The translations under genes and the position numbers were made by a program. A DNA stretch of 12,809 nucleotides from Verrucomicrobiota bacterium. Its GTDB lineage: Bacteria; Verrucomicrobiota; Verrucomicrobiia; Limisphaerales; DSYF01. Each line of letters starts with the position of its first letter. Positions within the stretch are counted from its first letter, which is position 1. The notes under the pieces are model-generated. The model worked only from the letters and a program-made list of their open reading frames with translations, made no database searches and was not told the origin of the DNA. Positions 1 through 6,130 of this stretch are shown here, in pieces. Location: NCBI GenBank assembly GCA_025457725.1, contig JALOTU010000021.1, forward strand, positions 1 to 12,809, given 5' to 3'.

Positions 1-2
1 CC

Positions 3-461
3 ACGCCCACCGGAAAGGTCATCCTGGATTTTTTGAATCGCGCCATGCCGGCTTACCTGGACACCGGACTGAACTGGGTGCATGTGCGGGATGTGGCGGC
101 GGGACAGGTGTTGGCGGCAGAGAAGGGGCGCATTGGCGAGCGCTACATTCTCGGGCATGCGGTGGGAAACTGGGACATGCCCACGGTCTTGGGAGTGCTG
201 GCGGAGATCACGGGACTGCCCGCGCCGAAGATGCGGGTGCCGTATGGGGTCGCGTTGACGGCGGCCTACGTGGATGAGGCGCTCTCCAGGCTTACTGGGA
301 AGCCGCCCAAGGCGCCCGTTGCCGGCGTGAAGATGGGCAGATACAAAATGTGGTTCAGTCCGGCCAAGGCCATCCGCGAGCTTGGCCTTCCGCAAACGCC
401 GCCAAAGCAGGCGTTGACGGATGCCGTTGAGTGGTTCAAGGCGAACGGTTATGTGAAATGA
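3..461 (+). CDS. hpnA: HpnA-like NAD-dependent sugar epimerase/dehydratase, C-terminal part (5' end outside window)
   Basis: This is the C-terminal 152 residues of a short-chain dehydrogenase/reductase of the extended epimerase type. The frame is open to the window edge, so the Rossmann glycine motif and the YxxxK catalytic site lie upstream and cannot be checked. What is visible matches the tail of hopanoid-associated sugar epimerases: the substrate-binding region 'PAYLDTGLNWVHVRDVA', then 'GRIGERYILG', and an end of the 'ALTDAVEWFKANGYV' type. In that family the enzyme acts on a nucleotide sugar in the cytoplasm and its gene often lies with hopanoid synthesis genes; the exact substrate is unknown. 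A TTG at 33 could be taken as a start, but homology continues upstream of it, so the gene is truncated by the window rather than short. The stop codon overlaps the ATG of the next gene. Confidence 0.8.
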   Translation, partial: TPTGKVILDFLNRAMPAYLDTGLNWVHVRDVAAGQVLAAEKGRIGERYILGHAVGNWDMPTVLGVLAEITGLPAPKMRVPYGVALTAAYVDEALSRLTGKPPKAPVAGVKMGRYKMWFSPAKAIRELGLPQTPPKQALTDAVEWFKANGYVK

Positions 462-1360
462 AATCCCATTGTCCAATCCAAGTATCCGGCGTCCGCCCCT
501 GGGAGTGTGCCGGCGCACCTCCGCGCGCGGGAAACCGGGTGGCGGCTATTTCAACACCCCGTGCCCGCATCGATACCGCTTGGGTGCCCCTGATTCTGGC
601 TGTTCTGCTTGCGGGGTGTGCACATACGCCAAGGCTTTCGACCGTCACCCGCGCTTCCATTTATGAACGGGCCCGGGTTCATTTTGACCGGACGGTGCTG
701 GTCAAGCCCGAGGAATCCGAGCGCCCTGAGTTCAAACTCGCGCCGCTTCTCCTCCAGGAGGTTACTCCGAGGAATGAGGCTCTCGGCGTTCCGTATACCG
801 TCTATTTTTGGCAGACTTTCGCCCGGGCCAACGACCAGGCTCTCGATCAATTCAACTACGTCTGGTTTGATCACCAGGCGGGGAAACACGGAAGGAATCC
901 GCAGGGCATCCGGATCACCTTTGATCGAACCGGCAAGCCGATTCTGTGGGAACCTCTGCGGGATGACACGGGTGCAAGAATCCTGTTCGTGAGCCAGTCG
1001 CTGGAGGCGGCGGCCATGACGAATTATCCGGCGCCCCTGCCCGGACGCCGGTTCTGGGTCGAGCGCTCCGTGGCGGAGGCTCCGGACACCGTGGTCGCCC
1101 GGATTATTGACGACGGGGCGACGCCGATGGGGCCCATTCTGTATCTGGACGCCGGTTCGCAGGACGTGAGCACCCTGATTTGTCGATGCATGGACGCACA
1201 AGCGACCGAGGTCACGGGCATTGGCCTGTATGGGCTGGCCCGGCTGGACGATGCGGCGATCCGCTGGATGGTTCGGGACAAGCGCCCGGGAATCACCCGC
1301 TGGCTCCCGGGCAAGTCCGCCGATGATTTGAACCGGTGGCTGCGCATTTCGCCTCGCTGA
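458..1360 (+). CDS. Predicted lipoprotein of unknown function
   Basis: I do not recognise this 300-residue protein. It has a hydrophobic stretch 'WVPLILAVLLAGC' ending in a typical lipobox (LAGC, cysteine at about residue 54), which predicts a lipid-anchored protein exported by Sec and processed by signal peptidase II. The mature part has no further membrane helix and contains a 'CRC' pair near residue 244. The start chosen is the ATG at 458, which overlaps the stop of the upstream epimerase gene as ATGA, a sign of translational coupling. This gives an unusually long 40-residue n-region. The GTG at 539 would give a normal 27-residue signal peptide with two arginines before the hydrophobic core, so it is a serious alternative. 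A long antisense frame covers part of the gene but has no coding signature. Confidence 0.75.
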   Translation: MKSHCPIQVSGVRPWECAGAPPRAGNRVAAISTPRARIDTAWVPLILAVLLAGCAHTPRLSTVTRASIYERARVHFDRTVLVKPEESERPEFKLAPLLLQEVTPRNEALGVPYTVYFWQTFARANDQALDQFNYVWFDHQAGKHGRNPQGIRITFDRTGKPILWEPLRDDTGARILFVSQSLEAAAMTNYPAPLPGRRFWVERSVAEAPDTVVARIIDDGATPMGPILYLDAGSQDVSTLICRCMDAQATEVTGIGLYGLARLDDAAIRWMVRDKRPGITRWLPGKSADDLNRWLRISPR

Positions 1361-1404
1361 AATGACTGGCGCAACCCATCTGTCTGCGTCAGCATTTCCG
1401 TTCT

Positions 1405-1420
1405 GGCGCGACCCCGCGCC
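1405..1420 (+). terminator. Small GC hairpin, possible weak terminator
   Basis: A perfect 6-bp stem, GGCGCG pairing with CGCGCC around an ACCC loop, lies 45 bases after the lipoprotein stop and 22 bases before the aminotransferase start. There is no proper U-run after it (only 'gtttc'), so it may attenuate rather than terminate, or be chance in GC-rich DNA. Confidence 0.25.
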
Positions 1421-1441
1421 GGAAGTTTCACCAAGTTATTT

Positions 1442-2530
1442 ATGGCACATGTAAAACTGCATATTCCCGGACCGGTCGAAGTCAGCGAAAAGACCTTTCA
1501 GGCGTTTCGTTCGCCCATGATCGGGCATCGCGGGCAGGAGTTCAAAGATCTCTATGCCTCGATCCAACCGCAGCTTCAGCAGCTGCTGTACACCAAGCAG
1601 CTGGTGTATTTGTCCACCTCCTCCGCCTGGGGGGTGATGGAGGGGGCGATTCGCAACCTGGTGAGCAGGAAGGTGCTCAACTGCATGTGCGGCGCGTTTT
1701 CGGACAAGTGGCTGGATGTGTCGAAGCGCTGCGGCAAGGAAGCCGAGGGGTTGCAGGTGGAATGGGGTTCGCCCATCCGGGCCGAGGCGGTGGACAGGAA
1801 GCTGGCCACCGGCCAGTTCGACGCGCTGACGGTCATCCATAATGAAACGTCCACCGGCGTGATGAGTCCGCTGGAGGAGATTGCCGCGCTCAAGCAAAAG
1901 TATCCGGACGTGATGTTCATCGTGGATGCGGTCAGCTCGATGAGCGCCGTGAAACTTGAGTTCGACCGGCTGGGCGTGGACGTGTTGCTCGCGGGGACGC
2001 AGAAGGCGTTTGCCATGCCGCCCGGCCTTTCGATCTTCGTTTGTTCGCCGGCCGCGCTGGCCAAGGCGGCCACCGTGAACGATCGGGGCTATTACTTCGA
2101 CCTGGTGGAGTTCCAGAAGAATGCCGAGAAGAGCATGACGCCCAGCACGCCCAGCATCGGCCACATCTATGCGCTCCAGTCCAAGCTCGAGGATTTCTTT
2201 GCCGAGGGGCTGGAGGCTCGTTTTGCGCGTCACGCCCGGACGGCGCAGATGACGCGCGACTGGGCCAAGGGGCAGGGGTTTGACCTGTTTCCGGAGCAGG
2301 GGTTTGAATCCCAGACGTTGACTACGATCAACAACGGCGCCAAGCCGGGCGGACGGGTGGTGGATGTGCCCAAGCTGGTCAAACTGGTCAAGCAGCAGGG
2401 AATTCTGATCAATGGCGGCTATGGCAAGATCAAGGGCACCACGTTCCGTCTGTCCAACATGGGCGATGAAACGGACGCGACGATGCGGCAGCTCTACGCC
2501 GCGATGGACACCGCGTTGAAGCAATTGTAA
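1442..2530 (+). CDS. Class-V PLP-dependent aminotransferase (alanine-glyoxylate / serine-pyruvate type)
   Basis: This 362-residue cytoplasmic enzyme belongs to the fold-type I aminotransferase class V family, at its usual length. The N-terminus 'LHIPGPVEVSEKTFQAF' and 'MIGHRGQEF' match the typical PGP and GHR motifs. The PLP-pyridine aspartate is D162 in 'FIVDAVSSMS', the Schiff-base lysine is K188 in 'AGTQKAFAMPPG', and the C-terminal substrate-carboxylate arginine lies in 'KGTTFRLSNMGD'. Relatives include alanine-glyoxylate aminotransferase, serine-pyruvate aminotransferase and enzymes doing the SerC step of serine synthesis; the amino donor cannot be decided from sequence. The ATG at 1442 is the first start and fits the family N-terminus. 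The gene stands alone between an 81-bp gap and a strong terminator, which suggests a monocistronic unit or the end of the upstream operon. Confidence 0.93.
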   Translation: MAHVKLHIPGPVEVSEKTFQAFRSPMIGHRGQEFKDLYASIQPQLQQLLYTKQLVYLSTSSAWGVMEGAIRNLVSRKVLNCMCGAFSDKWLDVSKRCGKEAEGLQVEWGSPIRAEAVDRKLATGQFDALTVIHNETSTGVMSPLEEIAALKQKYPDVMFIVDAVSSMSAVKLEFDRLGVDVLLAGTQKAFAMPPGLSIFVCSPAALAKAATVNDRGYYFDLVEFQKNAEKSMTPSTPSIGHIYALQSKLEDFFAEGLEARFARHARTAQMTRDWAKGQGFDLFPEQGFESQTLTTINNGAKPGGRVVDVPKLVKLVKQQGILINGGYGKIKGTTFRLSNMGDETDATMRQLYAAMDTALKQL

Positions 2531-2548
2531 GCGAGGCAATGACTGTGA

Positions 2549-2585
2549 GGCCGCCGACCTGCAAGCCGCAGGTGGGCGGCCTTTT
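2549..2585 (+). terminator. Strong intrinsic terminator after the aminotransferase
   Basis: A 14-bp stem (2549-2562 with 2568-2581: GGCCGCC, one g/g mismatch, ACCTGC) around an AAGCC loop is followed directly by TTTT. It begins 19 bases after the aminotransferase stop, so transcription of that gene should end here. Confidence 0.9.
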
Positions 2586-2677
2586 ACATGGCGCCGCCCT
2601 TCGGCAGGTGCGGGGCCCCGGGAAACCGGACCGGACACAGATCGGCGTCACGATTGAGTGCGCAACTTCCGCGATGG

Positions 2678-3556
2678 ATGACTGAAGATCACGTGCAAGA
2701 TTCAACCCGATACGAGCTCGTGACGTTGGCCAATGGCACGCGCAGCATTCGGGACCTTGAGAGCGGTGAGACCTTTCATCCGGTGATCGGTCCCGCTGCG
2801 GAGGCCGAAGCCTTGTATGTCCGGCAACTGCGCCTGCCCCAGCGGTTCCGCGCAGGCTCCGGAGATTTCGTTCTCTGGGATGTGGGATTGGGGGCTGGGG
2901 CCAACGTGCTCACGGCGTTGCGGTCGTTGAACCGCATTCCAGGCCGGCTCCATATTCTCAGCTTTGACCAAACCCTCGAACCGTTCCGGTTTGCCGTGAG
3001 GCATGCGGACGAATTGGGCTACTTGGGAGAACTGCGCGATCTGGCTGCCATCATTGCGTCGGGGAAGGGGTGTCATGCGTTTTCGCTCGGGCCGCTTTCC
3101 GTCACCTGGGAAACCCGGCTGGGTGATTTTCCAACGCTGCTGCAGCGGCAACTGCCGTCGCTCCCCGCGCCGCATGCCGTCATGTACGACGCCTACTCGC
3201 CGATGCGCAATCCGGACATGTGGACCCTGCCTCTGTTCGAGCGAATCCACGCTGGCCTGGATCCCCGGCGTCCTTGCGCGCTTCCGACCTATTCCCGCAG
3301 CACGATTCTGCGGGTCACGCTGCTGCTGGCGGGCTTTTTTGTCGGCGTGGGACATGCCACCGGCGAGAAGGAGGAAACCACCATTGCCGCGAACACCCTG
3401 GATTTGATTGACGAACCGCTGGACCGGCGCTGGCTGGATCGGGCCCTGCGTTCCCACAGCGCCGAGCCGATGTTCAAACCCAAGTGGCAGGTCTCACCAC
3501 TCTCGCTGCAGAGTCGGGATCGTCTGCGCCGGCATCCGCAGTTTGTTGCCGGGTGA
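2678..3556 (+). CDS. MnmC-N type (DUF752) SAM-dependent methyltransferase, stand-alone
   Basis: This 292-residue protein resembles the methyltransferase domain of MnmC, which in other bacteria methylates 5-aminomethyl-2-thiouridine at the tRNA wobble position. Visible signatures are a SAM-binding loop 'WDVGLGAGANVLTAL' at about residues 67-81, an acidic residue after the second strand ('LSFDQTLEPF'), and the family motif 'DAYSPMRNPDMW' at 171-182, equivalent to the DxFxPxKNPxMW motif. The FAD-dependent oxidoreductase domain of bifunctional MnmC is absent. The C-terminal 'TYSRSTILRVTLLLAGFFVG' fits the last strand and helix of the fold, with serine and arginine where most members read 'TFTAAGFVRRGL'. 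The ATG at 2678 was chosen because similarity starts just after it; a longer frame from 2588 would run into the preceding terminator region. The gene ends 22 bp from the convergent YceI gene. Confidence 0.82.
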   Translation: MTEDHVQDSTRYELVTLANGTRSIRDLESGETFHPVIGPAAEAEALYVRQLRLPQRFRAGSGDFVLWDVGLGAGANVLTALRSLNRIPGRLHILSFDQTLEPFRFAVRHADELGYLGELRDLAAIIASGKGCHAFSLGPLSVTWETRLGDFPTLLQRQLPSLPAPHAVMYDAYSPMRNPDMWTLPLFERIHAGLDPRRPCALPTYSRSTILRVTLLLAGFFVGVGHATGEKEETTIAANTLDLIDEPLDRRWLDRALRSHSAEPMFKPKWQVSPLSLQSRDRLRRHPQFVAG

Positions 3557-3578
3557 GGGGAGCGGGCGAGACGCGCTG

Positions 3579-4193
3579 CTACTTTTTCGGCGCCGCGCCT
3601 GCCAGGCTTAAGGTCAGCTCGATTTCCTCCGCCACCTTGTCCGCCGGGGCCTTGGGATTGATCCCATAGTCCGCACGTTGGATGGTAAAGGTCGTTCGCA
3701 CCACCAGGAGATCGCCCTGCATCTGGCCCATGGTCCGGTCTGCCAGGCGGTCCTTCAAGTAGGTGAAGCTCACCGGTGCGGTGACTTCCTTGGTGACACC
3801 CCGGATGGTCAGCTGCCCTGTGATGTCGGCGGTGGTCTTGTTGCCGGACGTTTTGACATTGGCGACCTTTGTGGATTCAAAGGTGATTTCTGGAAACTGC
3901 GCGACGTCCATCCATTGTTCCCCGTGCAAGTGTTCCTGCATCGTCGGGTTCGGCACCGTCAGCGACCCGGCGGCGATCACGATCTTGCCGGTCAATTTTT
4001 CCGGATCGTCCGCATCGAAGCTGATGGTGCCGGAAACCCCGCTTGCGGTGCCGTTGATGGCCTCCAGCGGTGCGTCCAGTTTGAACACCGCGTTGTTCAC
4101 GCCCTTGGGATCCTTGAAGTCAAACGCCTGCGGGGCTGCCATGGCTGCTGCGGACAGGGCCACTGTGGTCATTACTAGAATTGTCTTCGTCAT
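3579..4193 (-). CDS. YceI family secreted lipid-binding-like protein
   Basis: This 204-residue protein begins with a clear Sec signal peptide (lysine at residue 3, hydrophobic core, 'AMA' cleavage site near residue 19). The mature part is a YceI-like domain, a lipocalin-like beta barrel that in studied members binds an isoprenoid chain: a 'G..SGTISFDADDPEKLTGKI' strand pair, 'MQEHLHGEQWMDVAQFPEITFES', and 'LTIRGVTKEVTAPVSF' are the family hallmarks. It is expected in the periplasm. Its ATG overlaps the stop of the upstream small membrane-protein gene by 4 bases (4190-4193), so the two are probably translated together. The real ligand and role are unknown. No terminator with a U-run is obvious between it and the convergent methyltransferase gene. 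Confidence 0.92.
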   Translation of the reverse strand: MTKTILVMTTVALSAAAMAAPQAFDFKDPKGVNNAVFKLDAPLEAINGTASGVSGTISFDADDPEKLTGKIVIAAGSLTVPNPTMQEHLHGEQWMDVAQFPEITFESTKVANVKTSGNKTTADITGQLTIRGVTKEVTAPVSFTYLKDRLADRTMGQMQGDLLVVRTTFTIQRADYGINPKAPADKVAEEIELTLSLAGAAPKK

Positions 4194-4465
4194 GGTTTAT
4201 GGTCCTTTCGTTTTTTGGTTGGTTGCGATTTGAACAGGTAGGAACAGCCAAACAGAGCCAGGGCGGGGAGAGTGCCGGCGCCCAGCACATCCACACCGGC
4301 AACGAATTTCTTCTCGATTTCCGGATACTCAAGTTCTGTGATCGGGTCGATCCTCATGGTGGTGACACGGGTTTTGGTCCACCCGGTGTGCGCCCCGGTG
4401 GCCAGCCAGACCACCAGTGTGATGCCGAGCAGCAGTCCTGCTGCGATTCTTAATCCAATTCTCAT
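4190..4465 (-). CDS. Small two-helix membrane protein upstream of YceI
   Basis: This 91-residue protein has a hydrophobic helix at residues 6-24, a roughly 35-residue polar loop with 'GWTKT' and 'EKKFVAGVD', a second hydrophobic segment at about 61-78, and a lysine-rich tail. I know no function for it. The loop probably lies in the periplasm, with both ends in the cytoplasm, by the positive-inside rule. The ATG at 4465 is preferred over the TTG at 4474, which would add only three residues. The stop overlaps the YceI ATG, which suggests a shared role in the envelope. A CDS with such a conserved overlap and a clear membrane topology is unlikely to be spurious. Confidence 0.72.
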   Translation of the reverse strand: MRIGLRIAAGLLLGITLVVWLATGAHTGWTKTRVTTMRIDPITELEYPEIEKKFVAGVDVLGAGTLPALALFGCSYLFKSQPTKKRKDHKP

Positions 4466-4577
4466 CGGGCACAAAGGTTGAGCATCCGCATCCGTTGATT
4501 CCTGGTAATGTCTGGCATGATCCCGTCAGGCCTAACTAGGTAACCTCAGTTTTCGAGAATGCAACCCGGAGGCGTTG

Positions 4578-6110
4578 TTATTCGGGCAGATTGGAAAAAA
4601 CGACGACGATGGGCTCCTTTTGCGGGGCGATTCTGGCGGCGTCGAGGTAATGAAGCGGCGTTTCACCCATGGCAGCCGCGAGCGCGGTGCTGTCACAAAC
4701 GGCGACCGCGCAGGGGTCACCGGATTTCAGGGCCGCCGCCGCCTCCTGGAAGCCCACAGTCCGATTCATGGTGTTGAGGTGAAACTGGAGGGCATACGGA
4801 CTGTCGACATGCAGCAATGGTGGAAGCGACGAGTCCTGTGCGATTTGCCGGGCGAAGGATGCGACCGCCTCCGACTCCTTCACCTCCCACGTTTGTTTGA
4901 ACACGGTGTGCAAATAGAGCGTGTACAGGGCGAGCACCGCGCACACGGTCGCTAGGCTTCGCCGGAGCAGCTTCCATGGTTCCCAACCCGGGAGCCAGCG
5001 AGCGAGCTCGCGTCCGGCCAGCAGCGCCGCCGGCGGATGAAGTGGCAGCGGCAGATCGCCGCGCTGGTGCTTGGCCAGTGAGAACAGAATCAGGCCGCCA
5101 ACGATCCAGCAAAACAGAAATCGTTCGAAGCGCCGTTCGTTTCCATCCGCGGCCGGATGGGCCACCACGCGCCACAGCCCGACGACTGCCAGCAGGCTCC
5201 AGGGCAGAAAGCGCGAAAGCCAGTACAGCGGTGCCTTGACGAATCCGATGCCGAAGGTGCCATGCTCATCGCTGACCAGGTGCCCGACCAATTCGCGTCC
5301 GATGACCTTGTCAATGAAGGCCTGCCCCCCTTGCTGGTAGGCCAGCCCGAACCAACCGACGGTGAGGAACAGGAACAGGGCAATGCCGCCGAGTTGGGAA
5401 ACCCACATGCGCCGTCCACCAGGGGTGATCCTCGGTTCCTGATGCGCAGCCTGGTTTCCCGGGGAGTGGATACCATTCCTGGCACTGGAAAACCTCTCCC
5501 AGAGGACCGCCAGCAGTCCCATTGCACCGAGCCCCACGCCCAGGGGCCCTTTGGTGAGGGTGGCGAGGGCGGCGGCAAACCAGAACCATGGCCAGCCCTT
5601 TCCGGTTGTCCACGCGCGGAAACCCAGCAGCGCCGTCAAGGCGATGGTGGCGGCGAACAGCGCGTCGGTTCTGGCCAGCGCAATATGTTTCACCCCGGAC
5701 GGTGCCGCCAGGTACATGAGTCCCGCGAGGAATCCTGCCGCCCAGCCGAACGGATCCCGTCCGAACCGGAACAGCAGCGTCACCGTCAGGATCATGGCGA
5801 CCAGACAGGGAAAGTAGAGGGACACCAGGTTGGCGTGCCCGGCGGGCAGGGTGGCCAGGGCTCCGATCCAGGTGAAGAGCGGCGGCTTGGACATGATATC
5901 CCCTGTCCAGTCCACCTGACACCACCAATGGCCGTGCAGCACAGCGTCCATGATGTAGGAGGCCGGTCGCTCCTGGTCGTTGTCCATCAGGTTCGAAGGG
6001 CCCGTGACCCGGACCACGAACAAAATCAGCGCCACCAACCACAGCGCAACCAGTCCCGGAGCGGGCCGGATCGGGGCTGGCGCAGGCTGGCTGGATTGGA
6101 TGCTGGTCAT
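4578..6110 (-). CDS. ArnT/PMT-like membrane glycosyltransferase
   Basis: This 510-residue multi-spanning inner-membrane protein fits the GT-C superfamily, close to the ArnT/PMT_2 family that transfers a sugar from a polyprenyl phosphate onto lipid A, protein or another acceptor. After the first helix (about 20-36) comes the periplasmic catalytic loop, with acidic residues in 'DNDQERPASY' (43-52) and the conserved 'SKPPLFTW' at 74-81. About ten further hydrophobic segments follow; then 'LAKHQRGDLPLPLHPPAALLAGRE', which aligns with the K-x-DYLLP-x-YP-x-AALLAG motif, and a soluble C-terminal domain. A much longer frame extends upstream to 6437, but that part is proline/arginine-rich and overlaps the divergent helicase, so the ATG at 6110 is taken. 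The acceptor is unknown. A 325-residue frame on the opposite strand is a shadow. Confidence 0.87.
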   Translation of the reverse strand: MTSIQSSQPAPAPIRPAPGLVALWLVALILFVVRVTGPSNLMDNDQERPASYIMDAVLHGHWWCQVDWTGDIMSKPPLFTWIGALATLPAGHANLVSLYFPCLVAMILTVTLLFRFGRDPFGWAAGFLAGLMYLAAPSGVKHIALARTDALFAATIALTALLGFRAWTTGKGWPWFWFAAALATLTKGPLGVGLGAMGLLAVLWERFSSARNGIHSPGNQAAHQEPRITPGGRRMWVSQLGGIALFLFLTVGWFGLAYQQGGQAFIDKVIGRELVGHLVSDEHGTFGIGFVKAPLYWLSRFLPWSLLAVVGLWRVVAHPAADGNERRFERFLFCWIVGGLILFSLAKHQRGDLPLPLHPPAALLAGRELARWLPGWEPWKLLRRSLATVCAVLALYTLYLHTVFKQTWEVKESEAVASFARQIAQDSSLPPLLHVDSPYALQFHLNTMNRTVGFQEAAAALKSGDPCAVAVCDSTALAAAMGETPLHYLDAARIAPQKEPIVVVFSNLPE

Positions 6111-6130
6111 GAGGCTGTGACGGTTGCGCG

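Noticed and set aside
1436..2638. A 400-residue open frame on the minus strand over the aminotransferase
   Set aside because: It mirrors the codon bias of the real gene, is rich in H, R, G and P with no recognisable domain, and crosses the terminator.
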